The translations under genes were made by a program, and so were the position numbers. Positions 57,701 to 62,708 of a stretch of DNA of 64,000 nt are shown here, piece by piece. The notes below the pieces were generated by a model, which was not told the origin of the DNA, ran no database searches, and worked only from the letters and a program-made list of their open reading frames with translations. Source of the stretch: Gibbula magus (lineage: Eukaryota > Mollusca > Gastropoda > Trochida > Trochidae); the NCBI GenBank assembly GCA_936450465.1, contig OW388299.1:44647386-44711385 (forward strand), in the 5' to 3' direction. The first letter of the stretch is position 1. Every line of letters begins with the position of its first letter.

Positions 57701-59822
57701 AGTAATTGGTCAGACATTAAATTAATAAATCAGTTTTTTCACAAAATGGGTTAGTCAGGGCGATGGTTAAAGGTTTAGGTGTTCAACGTCTAACCAAGAG
57801 GCCCTGGGTTCGAATCCAGCCAGTGGCTAGGCAACTTTGCTTTTGAACTGTTCTACATGCAGTAGAATTCGATGAAATACTTAAAAAATTGGATATTTCA
57901 GTAGTTCAGTGAGCTTTCAAGTTTCACTGCAATGCACATCCTCGTTTACCCAGGGTTTTATATATGCTCCGTTACTTTCCACTATATCACTCATGGGAAA
58001 TTTCATCAGAGAAATCTGTACTCAAATTACCCGGCTTTGGCCGACGTGACGAAGTCAGTAACCAAAGAAAATAGAAAATATGATAAGACGGAAATGGTCA
58101 AGGGAGATAACCCGTGACGGAGGACTAACAAAATGACCTCGGTGCTTTGCAACGAACTGATATGAATTATCATTGGCTCGCAGGTTCAAGCTGCGTAGCG
58201 GTTTGATTGGCTCACGCCGGCCAAGGGCGGGTAATTTCAGTACAGATTTCTCTGATGAAATTTTCCATGGGTGATATAGTGGAGAGTAACGGAGCATATA
58301 TAAAACCCTGGGTAACCGAGGATGTGCAATGCATAGCCGGAATGCTTTTGTGTTTTCTCCTCCTACAACATAGCTTACCGCTTTGATAAAAGTAAAATAC
58401 TTACAAGTGGCATGAAAACCTCAGAGGGTTAGTAAGGGCTGTGTTTGGATGGTGCGCTCAAACCAATCCCATCCTCCCCCCTTTGGATTCCCCACTGTTA
58501 GTCCTTTTATGTTTACAAGGCTGAATTGACTTGATTTTACATAAGTTGTGTATTTACAGATGAGCGGTACATCTACCCAACAATGGACAGATACACACTT
58601 CAGCTGTTCACTCCAAGCTCCTGGGAGCTCATACCTCGGGCAAGGTTAGTATATTTCTGTACAAATCAAAACAAATAAGACAAACTAGAATCATGATAAA
58701 ACCTGATCTTTAGCTAAGAATGGTCGTAAGGCTAACAACATTTAGTGGCATGTCATTCTGATCCTTCATAGAATATTGGCTAAGATTGGCTGTTGGGCTA
58801 AAATCATCAAATGGGATGTCACCCACATCTTTCTTAGAGGGGCCAGGATAGTGCATGTTCAGCTTTGAATCAAGAGGTCCCGAGTTCAAATCTCATCAGA
58901 GCTGGGTAACTTGCTGTGGGAGAGAACATAATGTAAGGTTTGGGTGCAACGTCAACTAAATTTCAATGCTGCGCCATCCAAGGTTCGCTGTTTCCAAACA
59001 ACAATCGCGGGTTTCACTGCAATGCATGACAGCAATGGTCTTTTGGACTATCTCCCTGCAATAATAGCTTTTGTGATATAAGTGAATATTCTTGTAATTG
59101 GTGTAAATCCCCAAATCACCTGAACTCCTAGATCTTAAAACATGCATAGAACATGATTAGAACATGATTAGAACATGCTTAGAACATGCATAGAACATGT
59201 GTAGAACATTCATAAAACATGCGTAGAACATTCATAAAACATGCATAGAACATGCAGAGAACATTCATAGAACGTGTGTAGAACATTCATACAACATGTC
59301 ACATGATGTGTAGAACATACATAAAACATGAGTAGATGATTCATAGAACATCCATAGAACAATGCATAGAAAATACTTAGAACATGCATAGTTCGTGCTT
59401 AGAAAATGCATTGAACATGCTAAGAGCATGATATGTTTCTCTCCTGAAGCTACGAGACGGAGGAATGGGAGGATGTGACGGTACTCAAGAACGTCATGTT
59501 GAAGTCAGAGGGAACTCTGTCCGGTATCAAGGGATACATCGCCATGGGAACCAACTACAGCTTAGGGGAGGAGAATGTGTCTCGGGGGAGGGTGAGTCAC
59601 TGGTTTTGACTTGAACTTCATTTGCAAGTAGATTTCATTATGTCTTCAGTCACTGATGTTAGCACTAAGATAACTTAAAAAAACTAAGCCAAGGACACTC
59701 GAGCAAAATTTTAATTTGAACAAAATAATATTTACTTTGACTTTACTTTACAGCTGATCATCTTTGAAGTGATAGAAGTTGTACCCGAGCCCGGTCAGCC
59801 TCTTACAAAAACAAGAATAAAG
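21613..59822 (+). CDS. CPSF1: CPSF1 (CPSF160), 30 of its coding exons; 3' end off-window
   Basis: CPSF1 is the largest subunit of the nuclear cleavage and polyadenylation specificity factor. It is a three-beta-propeller scaffold that holds WDR33 and CPSF30 for AAUAAA recognition in pre-mRNA 3' processing. The 30 exons below join in phase to 1155 codons and follow the metazoan protein in order from MYSVYKQ to [11 protein letters not shown]. The family is about 1440 residues, so roughly 290 C-terminal residues, including most of the CPSF_A domain, lie beyond the window. A basic nuclear-localisation-like SKKRKV is at residues 417-422. Acidic/lysine-rich loops lie at 545-561 and about 902-921. 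Every junction is GT-AG. Introns are swollen by transposons, but no coding exon is interrupted. The identification is firm, while exact ends of individual exons rest on splice consensus. Confidence 0.96.
22062..22302. mobile_element. TTAA-flanked MITE, copy 5 (internally deleted)
   Basis: The ends AGGGGCAGTAGCACG and CTACTGCCCCT are flanked by TTAA. The 3' third is deleted compared with copies 4 and 6. Confidence 0.8.
22345..22500 (+). mobile_element. SINE family 1 fragment
   Basis: 'ggcaactttgtctgcggtagaga' and 'ggtttgggtgcaatgctacactgaatttc' match the SINE body at 40321. The tRNA-like head and tail are missing. Confidence 0.6.
23003..23036 (+). CDS. CPSF1: CPSF1 coding exon 2 (34 nt micro-exon)
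   Basis: It encodes [11 protein letters not shown] plus one base, between tttgcag and GTATGA. It corresponds to the variable acidic linker after blade 1. It is small but needed to keep the frame into exon 3. Confidence 0.8.
23367..23494 (+). CDS. CPSF1: CPSF1 coding exon 3
   Basis: It enters in phase 1 and leaves in phase 0, to residue 102. It contains [17 protein letters not shown] and [12 protein letters not shown], a strongly conserved propeller segment. Confidence 0.95.
23750..24505 (+). mobile_element. SINE family 1, split by a hAT-like element
   Basis: A tRNA-like head ('agcgcagtggttagcacg', B-box 'gggttcgaatccc') and body ('ctgcagtagagaactgtt') run to 23886. The body resumes at 24352 and ends in 'actcactcactt'. 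The insertion at 23887-24343 divides it. Confidence 0.85.
23887..24343. mobile_element. hAT-like MITE with 8-bp target duplication
   Basis: The termini TAGGGGTG and CACCCCTA are inverted. The target duplication AATGCTAC lies at 23879-23886 and 24344-24351, exact. The interior is rich in 'ctatcgcaatagt' motifs. 8-bp duplications are the hAT signature. Confidence 0.88.
24560..24640 (+). CDS. CPSF1: CPSF1 coding exon 4
   Basis: Residues 103-129, phase 0 to 0. It contains [15 protein letters not shown], a hallmark of CPSF160. Confidence 0.95.
25092..25240 (+). CDS. CPSF1: CPSF1 coding exon 5
   Basis: Residues 130-178 plus two bases. It contains [19 protein letters not shown] and VVLPFRRD, matching the family closely. 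Confidence 0.95.
25241..25694. other. CPSF1 intron 5
   Basis: AT-rich, no element recognised. Confidence 0.4.
25695..25841 (+). CDS. CPSF1: CPSF1 coding exon 6
   Basis: The exon encodes up to residue 227 plus two bases. It contains [15 protein letters not shown] and [19 protein letters not shown] second in-frame acceptor three bases later (25698) is possible because of the cagcag repeat. Confidence 0.93.
25842..26281. other. CPSF1 intron 6 with degenerate repeats
   Basis: Two diverged units near 25920-26130 share 'atatgacttagaaacttg...tttggta.agaagta' with 31.5-31.85 kb. It is a decayed tandem-repeat element core. Confidence 0.4.
26282..26421 (+). CDS. CPSF1: CPSF1 coding exon 7
   Basis: It enters with two bases carried over and leaves in phase 1. 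It contains [20 protein letters not shown] and MAVAVPRPI. Confidence 0.95.
26422..27744. other. CPSF1 intron 7
   Basis: 1.3 kb of AT-rich sequence without a recognisable element. Confidence 0.4.
27745..27855 (+). CDS. CPSF1: CPSF1 coding exon 8
   Basis: It contains [20 protein letters not shown] and [15 protein letters not shown], a near-invariant block. It ends in phase 1 at GTACGT. Confidence 0.95.
27900..29181. mobile_element. hAT-like element, 1.28 kb, with nested insertion
   Basis: The termini TAGGGGTGAAAC and GTTTCACCCCTA are inverted. The target duplication TTAGTCAC is exact at 27892-27899 and 29182-29189. Subterminal 'ttcggtacattttcggttcggta' motifs face 'gtaccgaaccgaaagc'. It starts 45 bp after the exon 8 donor. 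It is non-autonomous. Confidence 0.88.
28043..28979. mobile_element. TTAA-flanked element nested in the hAT-like element
   Basis: The ends GGAGAGATGGGAC and GTCCCATCTCTCC are perfect 13-bp inverted repeats flanked by TTAA. Two internal 'gggggtcaccg' motifs occur. No transposase frame. The TTAA site suggests piggyBac-type movement. Confidence 0.7.
29513..29603 (+). CDS. CPSF1: CPSF1 coding exon 9
   Basis: It encodes [20 protein letters not shown] and [11 protein letters not shown]. It enters in phase 1 and leaves in phase 2. Confidence 0.95.
29857..30270 (+). mobile_element. GTCC/tandem-repeat element (short copy)
   Basis: It begins 'ctcatcaggcctgaaaggc', as at 38025 and 44056. Two units of about 155 bp with 'ggggattctaaattgtagatt' and 'ctctgtgaccccaaatg' follow. 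This is a reduced copy of the family, possibly Helitron-like. Confidence 0.6.
30501..30588 (+). CDS. CPSF1: CPSF1 coding exon 10
   Basis: It encodes [20 protein letters not shown] and AASSVLTTC, ending in phase 0 at residue 371. Confidence 0.95.
30897..31013 (+). CDS. CPSF1: CPSF1 coding exon 11
   Basis: Residues 372-410. It contains [19 protein letters not shown], followed by a charged lysine/glutamate linker. Confidence 0.95.
31128..31483. mobile_element. TTAA-flanked MITE, copy 6 (full length)
   Basis: A 356-bp element has termini AGGGGCAGTAGCACG and CGTGCTACTGCCCCT, flanked by TTAA. Same orientation as copy 4. Confidence 0.85.
31500..31860. repeat. Degenerate ~115-bp tandem repeats
   Basis: Units contain 'gactttgaaacatcaaatttggtatgg' and 'gttcgtttccggagcataact', resembling 25.9-26.1 kb. 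Part of CPSF1 intron 11. Confidence 0.45.
32029..32083 (+). CDS. CPSF1: CPSF1 coding exon 12, carries NLS-like motif
   Basis: It encodes [18 protein letters not shown] plus one base. The SKKRKV cluster (residues 417-422) looks like a classical monopartite nuclear signal and sits where vertebrate CPSF1 has a similar KKKR stretch. Confidence 0.92.
32170..32564 (+). mobile_element. SINE family 1, with 11-bp target duplication
   Basis: A tRNA-like head ('atagcgcagtggcaagcgcg', 'ggggttcaaatcccgcc'), the standard body and a (TCAC)n tail of about 100 bp. The direct repeat TCATTGTATTG flanks it (32159-32169, 32565-32575). It ends 40 bp before exon 13. Confidence 0.9.
32605..32702 (+). CDS. CPSF1: CPSF1 coding exon 13
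   Basis: It encodes [20 protein letters not shown] and TTITSYTFE, ending in phase 0 at residue 461. Confidence 0.95.
32703..33395. other. CPSF1 intron 13 with ~57-bp tandem repeat
   Basis: About four units of 'gagattttatgagctcttcatatcaat.tttggaatatggttaaa' lie at 33080-33285. A weak tRNA-like reverse fragment is near 32880-32935. Confidence 0.6.
33396..33551 (+). CDS. CPSF1: CPSF1 coding exon 14
   Basis: Residues 462-513. It contains [29 protein letters not shown] and [10 protein letters not shown]. Confidence 0.95.
33663..33930. mobile_element. Small GTCC-microsatellite element
   Basis: 'tatcccaccggtatg' on the left is mirrored by 'accggtgggatatgtc' on the right. Inside are GTCC units (33708-33735) and a 'tttccggagcagaactcg' repeat unit. 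It is probably non-autonomous and Helitron-like, class uncertain. Confidence 0.5.
34425..34517 (+). CDS. CPSF1: CPSF1 coding exon 15
   Basis: Residues 514-544. It contains [20 protein letters not shown], a highly conserved block. Confidence 0.95.
34770..35125. repeat. Interspersed repeat, partner of 42.12-42.47 kb
   Basis: Shared blocks include 'catatcacatttgcctagcagccattgttt', 'agaatgggtaata.agaaattattacac' and 'gtttcataaa...cacacttcct'. The two arms around 35040 are partly self-complementary. Confidence 0.6.
35167..35265 (+). CDS. CPSF1: CPSF1 coding exon 16
   Basis: Residues 545-577. A Glu/Lys-rich loop ([18 protein letters not shown]) is followed by [13 protein letters not shown]. The acidic loop is variable in the family. 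Confidence 0.93.
35266..35905. other. CPSF1 intron 16
   Basis: No recognisable element. Confidence 0.4.
35906..36044 (+). CDS. CPSF1: CPSF1 coding exon 17
   Basis: It contains [36 protein letters not shown] and IRLLEG. Ends in phase 1. Confidence 0.95.
36045..36642. other. CPSF1 intron 17
   Basis: No recognisable element. Confidence 0.4.
36643..36812 (+). CDS. CPSF1: CPSF1 coding exon 18
   Basis: It contains [20 protein letters not shown] and [20 protein letters not shown]. Ends in phase 0 at residue 680. Confidence 0.95.
37003..37048 (+). mobile_element. SINE family 1, very short fragment
   Basis: 'gttcactagttccagtctgctctggcaggtttcact' resembles the distal body of the SINE. Confidence 0.35.
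37273..37409 (+). CDS. CPSF1: CPSF1 coding exon 19
   Basis: It contains [18 protein letters not shown] and VEKPILLDN. Ends in phase 2 at GTACGC. Confidence 0.93.
37410..38015. other. CPSF1 intron 19, proximal part
   Basis: AT-rich with nothing recognised until the repeat elements begin. Confidence 0.4.
38016..38800 (+). mobile_element. GTCC/tandem-repeat element, copy 2
   Basis: The lead 'agctcatcaggcctgaaagg' and a CCATCCATCCGTCCG microsatellite precede about five units of roughly 140 bp ('tcttcttctccagttcc', 'gagagctgaaaag', 'ggggattctaaattgtagat', 'gtgaccccaaat'). The structure resembles mollusc pearl-type or Helitron-derived repeats. Confidence 0.65.
38868..40190. mobile_element. GTCC element with six ~180-bp tandem repeats
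   Basis: The left part 'cccctgttacgaagtaagcgggggtat' is followed by GTCC units (38910-38932). Six units of about 180 bp (from about 39090) share 'acaagttttctcgg', 'catctaggtgaatgaaatt' and 'gagttcgaaaaccag'. The right part is 'gcgggggtatgtgagccatgctcacc'. The unit length is a multiple of three and the minus strand stays open in several units. Confidence 0.7.
40321..40641 (+). mobile_element. SINE family 1, intact, 13-bp target duplication
   Basis: The head is 'gggcgggatagcgcagtgg' with B-box 'gggttcgaatccc', the body is standard and the tail is (CTCAC)n. The exact duplication ACTAATAAAATAG lies at 40308-40320 and 40642-40654. This is the best full-length copy and looks recent. It stops 35 bp before exon 20. 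Confidence 0.93.
40677..40778 (+). CDS. CPSF1: CPSF1 coding exon 20
   Basis: It contains [19 protein letters not shown], the conserved acidic DDEDELLYG motif. It enters and leaves in phase 2. Confidence 0.94.
40850..41430. repeat. Minisatellite of ~20-bp 'tgtgatacactggtatttaa' units
   Basis: About 25 diverged units ('tgatacactggtatttaatg', 'tgatacaatggttttaaatg', 'cttgcctcggtatataatg') with some higher-order pattern fill most of intron 20. Confidence 0.85.
41475..41550 (+). CDS. CPSF1: CPSF1 coding exon 21
   Basis: It contains [16 protein letters not shown], matching THWCLLVRENG of vertebrate CPSF1. Ends in phase 0 at residue 785. Confidence 0.94.
41940..42085 (+). mobile_element. SINE family 1, 5'-truncated
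   Basis: The distal body 'cccatggttcgctagttccag' to 'aagtgaaatactcttgaaac' is followed by TCACC units. The head is missing. Confidence 0.75.
42115..42470. repeat. Interspersed fold-back repeat, partner of 34.77 kb
   Basis: It contains 'agaatgggtaataaagaaattattacac' and its partial complement 'cgggtaataatctc', plus 'gtgccatatgacttttacgaaac' facing 'gtttcataaaagtcatatgacac'. Ends just before exon 22. Confidence 0.6.
42487..42596 (+). CDS. CPSF1: CPSF1 coding exon 22
   Basis: It contains [20 protein letters not shown] and KVLVDSG. Ends in phase 2. Confidence 0.95.
42769..42812 (+). pseudogene. Decayed duplicate of CPSF1 exon 23 start
   Basis: After a good acceptor (ttttttccccacag) the sequence 'ttcacgagtgataagccagg' and 'gagtctg' follows, matching exon 23 at about 23 of 27 core positions. 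A 2-nt gap and an early TGA break the frame, and the match fades after about 35 bp. Confidence 0.7.
43427..43532 (+). CDS. CPSF1: CPSF1 coding exon 23
   Basis: It contains [20 protein letters not shown] and [15 protein letters not shown], matching KEVLLVALGSRQSRPYLL of vertebrates. Ends in phase 0 at residue 857. Confidence 0.95.
43556..43745. repeat. Two ~115-bp direct repeats
   Basis: 'tgtacactacctgatat' to 'tctcaat.tttggatgacaat' occurs twice, at 43562 and 43669. Confidence 0.7.
44053..48137 (+). mobile_element. GTCC/tandem-repeat element, copy 3, hugely expanded
   Basis: The lead 'agctcatcaggcctgaaaggcccgatgggc' and GTCC microsatellite (44100-44128) are followed by about 150-bp units and then a 545-bp higher-order array. 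A short hairpin (AGAGCC cat GGCTCT) near 48120-48135 may be the 3' end, as in Helitron-like elements. There is no Rep/helicase. Confidence 0.65.
44560..47730. repeat. 545-bp higher-order tandem array (about 5.8 units)
   Basis: 'cttcttctccagaacg.aaagacctag' recurs near 44840, 45390, 45935, 46480, 47022 and 47568, so spacing is 542-550 bp. Each unit combines two short sub-units with a 270-bp spacer containing 'ttgtcaaattgatgtaatcaatgtg' and 'cttttattttacatgagatatg'. Units are highly similar, so the expansion is recent. Confidence 0.9.
48196..48268 (+). pseudogene. Decayed duplicate of CPSF1 exon 24 start
   Basis: The acceptor 'gtttctttattcag' parallels the real 'gtttctgtatccag'. 'gatctttgaagaattctcat' and 'atcatcaagagtccca' match 'gatctatgaagcgttcccgt' and 'atcatcaggagaccca' of exon 24. 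Small gaps and an in-frame TGA make it non-coding. It lies 47 bp before the true exon. Confidence 0.75.
48315..48551 (+). CDS. CPSF1: CPSF1 coding exon 24
   Basis: Residues 858-936. It contains [20 protein letters not shown] and [14 protein letters not shown], a lysine/glutamate-rich loop ([17 protein letters not shown]) and [13 protein letters not shown]. The family shares this order. Confidence 0.95.
48587..48790. repeat. DIRS left inverted terminal repeat
   Basis: It starts 'aatttttaatacttaccctacctctag' and includes 'gtgagggtgactagctgctaatacgtgg', complementary to 54740-54940. Confidence 0.9.
48791..49682. other. DIRS 5' leader
   Basis: T/C-rich sequence without a convincing gene precedes the Gag-like frame. 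Open frames here are short and compositionally biased. Confidence 0.5.
49683..51301 (+). pseudogene. DIRS Gag-like region, frameshifted
   Basis: It starts with [10 protein letters not shown]. Further cysteine pairs of a likely zinc ribbon appear only in another frame around 49750-49800. A long basic [10 protein letters not shown] repeat region spans 50190-50510 in frame 3 and continues in frame 1 to 51135 ([14 protein letters not shown]). A last piece, [20 protein letters not shown], lies in frame 2 (51104-51301). At least two frameshifts break it. Confidence 0.75.
51426..52559 (+). CDS. DIRS reverse transcriptase region
   Basis: A 377-codon frame contains [13 protein letters not shown], the catalytic-Asp motif [11 protein letters not shown] (residues 144-154), [12 protein letters not shown] and the YIDD active-site box (residues 210-213), plus the thumb-like [13 protein letters not shown]. 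These are the normal RT blocks of DIRS elements. The first Met need not be the true start, since the protein probably begins upstream. Confidence 0.92.
   Translation: MASQFVGDNHGPCAVSPGVHQTILEDPFVLNILRSGYKLPIARSPPLTNLLRSREYSKAQLVQLSTNIQTLLDKRALEKVLDPNHSPGFYSPIFLVPKKNSDKTRMIHNMAVFNDRYLEDPPHFRMISLDLLRSKLSSNDWLVSLDLQDAYLHVPIYEPHRKFLRFYFQGEHYQWKVLPFGNSTAPWLFTRITAPIARFLHLRGIEFDPYIDDCLMSHAAPWQLHKQTQFVRKLLHQLGWLLNEEKSHLVPSQRLTFIGGLFLTDLDLVKVPPDRWTKILRLVQGGLHRALALRDWQSLLGLLSSAQALTQRGRLMLRPLQMFLSPFHLPGGPEGQIQSSTSSSSLSEMVVEPIECLRRSLFVRVPSLARDVRRRLS
52530..53336 (+). pseudogene. DIRS RNase H and linker, frameshifted from RT
   Basis: The first catalytic region (MFVDASL) is in the RT frame at 52535-52555. 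The sequence then shifts frame, and [26 protein letters not shown] and [15 protein letters not shown] follow with the expected Glu and Asp positions. The tail to 53336 is a linker before the recombinase. Confidence 0.85.
53360..54387 (+). pseudogene. DIRS tyrosine recombinase, one frameshift
   Basis: The N-terminal core-binding part ([32 protein letters not shown]) leads to [13 protein letters not shown] with the first catalytic Arg. After a frameshift near 53820-53925 come [23 protein letters not shown] (His-x-x-Arg) and FANHYLRD with the nucleophile Tyr. This R-H-R-Y set is the tyrosine recombinase signature. Confidence 0.9.
54589..54668. repeat. DIRS internal complementary region
   Basis: 'ctagaggtagggtaagtatt' leads to an AT centre and then 'aatacttaccctacctctag'. 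The left half is the complement of the element's left end and the right half is the complement of its right end, as needed for the circular intermediate. Confidence 0.9.
54740..54962. repeat. DIRS right inverted terminal repeat
   Basis: It is complementary to 48587-48790, with an extra outer 'tttaaatatctaaaatatttagattttaata' not present on the left. Unequal ends are usual in DIRS. Confidence 0.9.
55245..55370 (-). mobile_element. SINE family 2, tRNA-like
   Basis: On the minus strand 'gctcagttggtagactgtctgc' and 'cccgggttcaatttcc' form A- and B-box-like blocks, followed by 'ataccaaaagacgttaaaag' and 'gggagttgttgctacc'. Same family as 10375. Confidence 0.7.
55414..55566 (+). CDS. CPSF1: CPSF1 coding exon 25
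   Basis: Residues 937-987. It contains [38 protein letters not shown] and [11 protein letters not shown], nearly identical to vertebrate CPSF1. It is spliced across the DIRS-bearing intron. Confidence 0.96.
55744..55895. repeat. Fold-back in CPSF1 intron 25
   Basis: 'gatatctgtcttttcttgac...gtgaggtagaaag' pairs with 'ctttt.ctacctcacgag...gtcaagaattgacagatat'. It is probably a small MITE. Confidence 0.55.
56171..56287 (+). CDS. CPSF1: CPSF1 coding exon 26
   Basis: Residues 988-1026. It contains [20 protein letters not shown] and [15 protein letters not shown]. Confidence 0.96.
56379..56869. mobile_element. piggyBac-type MITE retaining an acidic ORF
   Basis: TTAA (56375, 56870) flanks inverted ends CTCTTATTATGC and GCATGATAAGAG. 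A subterminal palindrome 'cgggagctcccg' lies inside. The left end agrees at 14 of 18 positions with the piggyBac left end at 61086. It looks like an internally deleted element that kept the beginning of its transposase. Confidence 0.78.
56549..56791 (+). pseudogene. Remnant of piggyBac transposase N-terminus
   Basis: An 80-codon frame carries an acidic stretch ([19 protein letters not shown]) typical of piggyBac transposase N-termini, then stops. A second ATG at 56642 is an alternative start. The DDD catalytic core is absent. Confidence 0.55.
56914..57194. mobile_element. Fold-back MITE with ~95-bp arms
   Basis: The left arm 'gacgccagaccctaaatatacg' to 'ccgccatcttggat' pairs with the right arm 'atccaagatggcagac' to 'atatttatggtttggcgcc'. 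No clear target duplication. Confidence 0.65.
57469..57559 (+). CDS. CPSF1: CPSF1 coding exon 27
   Basis: It contains [18 protein letters not shown] and EREWDTIKK, matching KVYAVATSTNTP in vertebrates. Ends in phase 1. Confidence 0.95.
57740..58430 (+). mobile_element. Degraded SINE family 1, split by a MULE-like element
   Basis: A tRNA-like head ('cagggcgatggttaaag', 'gggttcgaatccagcc') and body ('aactgttctacatgcagtag', 'gtttcactgcaatgca') are interrupted at 57937 and resume at 58325. Confidence 0.65.
57937..58324. mobile_element. Mutator-like fold-back element, 9-bp target duplication
   Basis: Long inverted repeats of about 120 bp start CATCCTCG(T/G)TTACCCAGGG and run to the GGC(T/C)TTGGCCG region. 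The exact direct repeat TGCAATGCA flanks both ends. Long TIRs with a 9-bp duplication are the Mutator (MULE) signature. Confidence 0.82.
58560..58644 (+). CDS. CPSF1: CPSF1 coding exon 28
   Basis: It contains [20 protein letters not shown] and SWELIPRA, matching [20 protein letters not shown]. Enters in phase 1, leaves in phase 2. Confidence 0.95.
58838..59125 (+). mobile_element. Degraded SINE family 1
   Basis: 'ggggccaggatagtgca', 'gaatcaagaggtcccgagttcaaatc' and 'ggtttgggtgcaacg' follow the SINE head and body, with many substitutions. Confidence 0.65.
59140..59425. repeat. Minisatellite 'tagaacatgca'
   Basis: About 20 diverged units of 10-15 bp ('gaacatgcatagaacatg', 'cataaaacatgcgtagaac') lie just before exon 29. 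Confidence 0.85.
59450..59591 (+). CDS. CPSF1: CPSF1 coding exon 29
   Basis: It contains [35 protein letters not shown] and GEENVSRGR, the start of the CPSF_A-like C-terminal part. Ends in phase 0 at residue 1132. Confidence 0.95.
59754..59822 (+). CDS. CPSF1: CPSF1 coding exon 30 (last in window)
   Basis: Residues 1133-1155, [19 protein letters not shown] and TRIK, then GTATGA. The next exons must lie beyond 64 kb. Confidence 0.95.
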
Positions 59823-60051
59823 GTATGATTATGTTCTCTTTAATCTACTGCTGAATAAATTAGGCATGAATTAAAGAGTGGCTGAATACAAAATCAGAGC
59901 TCGATGAGGAAATAATGAGGAACACGGCAAGTTTATATATTATATACAGGCATACTACTTATATAATGTTTAACCTTTAGCCTGCTGACCTTGATATTCT
60001 GGAATTCCTTGCTGGTTCCAAGCTAATACATTGACTTATTAGAAATGAGCA

Positions 60052-60705
60052 CCGTCCGTCCGTCTGTCCGTCTGTGCGTCCGGGATTTTCCATTCCGGCC
60101 TCTAACTTCAAAACTATTCAATATATTTTGCTGAAACTTTGTACAGGTATCAACCAAGTAGTCTAGATGTGCCTTTTGCTATATAGAAATTTGAGAATAT
60201 TTTATTTTATTTTTATGAATGCAAACAGTCCGGACTTAGAACCAAGAAGAGGCAAAACTATATTCCGGCCTCATACTTCAAAACTATTCAATATATTTTG
60301 CTGAAACTTTGTACAGGTATCAACCGAGTAGTCTAGATGTGCCTTTTGCTATATAGAAATTTGAGAATATTTTTTTTTTTAACGAATGCAAACAGTCTTG
60401 ACTTAGAACCAAGAAGAGGGAAAACTATATTCCGGCCTCAAACTTCAAAACTATTCAATATATTTTGCTGAAACTTTGTACAGGTATCAACCGAGTAGTC
60501 TAGATGTGCCTTTTGCTATATAGAAATTTGAGAATATTTTTTTTTTTTAACGAATGCAAACAGTCTTGACTTAGAACCAAAAAGAGGGAAAACTATATTC
60601 CGGCCTCAAACTTCAAAACTATTCAATGTATTTTGCGGAAACTTTATACAGGTATCAACCGAGTAGTCTAGATGTGCCTTTTGCTATATAGAAATTTGAT
60701 CACTT
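60052..60705. mobile_element. GTCC element with four ~170-bp tandem repeats
   Basis: GTCCGTCCGTCTGTCC at 60053-60080 is followed by four units with 'attccggcctc', 'caaaactattcaatatattttgctg' and 'tagtctagatgtgccttttgc'. Same architecture as the 38.9-kb element but with different unit sequence. Confidence 0.7.
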
Positions 60706-61085
60706 ATGAGTTATGAGTTATGAGTTATAACAATTTTCAAGAAAGTAAATGCATTATATATTCAAAATGCATAAATATATTAAAAATTCCTACATGGCAG
60801 GGGATATGGCCAACTCTGTCTGCTTGTTACTCTTCCTTCGAAGATATCGCTGTTTAATAAATCTACAATGTTATTACACATTGTGTAATAACATTGCGTG
60901 CTGAGGTCGCAATGGAGTGTGTCCCATTTATCGTCGACTTCGACCAACTAATTCAGTGTGTAATTAATAAAATACCAAACTTGATTCTGTTTAATCACAT
61001 ATTTACGAAAATTGTGAATGGTCTTGGTTTCTAACTCGCTTTCGCTCGTTAAATAACATAACAATCACTCATTTAAAAAATATTA
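60706..61085. other. CPSF1 intron 30, AT-rich
   Basis: It holds a hairpin 'aatgttattacac.attgtgtaataacatt' at 60868-60895. Otherwise nothing was recognised. Confidence 0.4.
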
Positions 61086-61839
61086 TTAACCCTTAACATG
61101 CGGGTCCCGGAATTATCCGGGCGGGCTATAAGCGATTCCGAGGTGTCTGTATACGGATCCCGGATCGCTTACTTAGAATAATTCACGGCTGTCTATGTAC
61201 TGTGCTATCTGCCATACCGGGTCCCGAGTCGATTGTTTCCGCGACTCGCTGCATGAGAATGGCTGTATTTATGCCTCGCAGCCCGCAATGAGAATAAAAC
61301 TTTCTTCAGTGTCTGGTCAGAACGTCCAGCAAAATTCACACCAATTTGCGTGTGCATTGTTGACCCGTAACGCATCGATAATTAGCTTTACAAAAGGCCA
61401 ATTTTGTCCTGCTTCGCTCCGATGGCTACACTGCCCGGCGGCTAATTAGCACCTAAGTGTCTGCACTGCCCCGGGGTGAGATAGGCCCGTACAGGCTTAT
61501 CTGTCTCGCATCCCGCCACATGGGCAGATAGCCTATGCTTATCTGTCTCGCATCTCGCCACATGGGCAGATAGCTTCTAATTACGGGAAGATATTGCGAT
61601 AAGCAACCTTTCTCTCGCACTTCGTATCATATGAACCAATTGGTTGTTTTCATTTTTTTTTATACCAAAATAAAGAGGAAAGAATGGCCTTTATTCCCAC
61701 ATAAAAATCGCAATTGCGCTAACATAACTGAAAATACAGCAATCGCACAGAGATAGCCGACTTTCGCACTTTTGAATTTTGATACATGTGGCGCATTTAC
61801 CCCAACATGCCTCGGCGCTCTATTTCTAAGAAACTACTT

Positions 61840-62275
61840 GGGATATTTTCATAATTTTTTTATCAGTATATAGATAAAAGAATTGTCTTCAATTCCATAT
61901 GAAATACGTGTATTTTCGGCAATAACTTTTGATGCGCCAGGTGTCGCGCAGAAGGTGATATTCGGCTTTGAATAAGTGGCGCTCTTAGCATATACCATCA
62001 TTACGGGCTTTATAACTTGTGAACCGCAAGTCCGATTTTTATAATTTTTACATCATTGTAAAGAGAAAAACATTGTCTTCAATTCCATGTATAATGCGCA
62101 TGTTTTCGGGAAGAACTCTGCATGCGCAAAGCGCCGCGCCAAAAGGTATAATTTTCGCACTTCATAACTTTTGAACCGCAAGTCCGATTTTTATAATTTT
62201 TACATCATTGTAAAGAGAAAAACATTGTCTTTAATTCCAGATATAATGCGCATGTTTTTGGGAAGAACTATGCAT
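61840..62275. repeat. Three diverged ~155-bp tandem repeats in the leader
   Basis: Each contains 'gattttatataattttt...aagagaaaaacattgtct', 'aattccat.tataatgcgcatgtttt' and 'gaactctgcatgcgc' variants. Found at about 61850, 62030 and 62180. Confidence 0.65.
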
Positions 62276-62708
62276 GCGCGAAGAGCCGCAATATTGATGT
62301 ACGCATAAGTGAAGAAGTATGATAATATATAACTAAAATACTGTTCTTTTGATACGCAAATATAGAGCTTTATAAACGATGAACAACTGTCATGACGGAA
62401 TTTTGTTTCCAGTTTTGGAAAAAAAAATATAACATAAAAGTGAAAATATATTTGAGTACGGGACCCGCTGCTCGGGGAAAAGCCTTTTCGTGGGAATATT
62501 TTCTCAGGAAAATATTTCACTTTTCGGAGTTTCTAAAAATGCGTGAACATTTTTGTTACTGATGCCATTTGCGAAAGGTTTTTATTTCTAAAATTCAAAT
62601 GCGAGGGCGCACCTTTCCAAACCATTTGAATTGAATTTATTATTTTATCTTTTACATTATTGAATAAAAGACGTTTCATTCAATAAGATTTGAAGAATTA
62701 TTTATATG

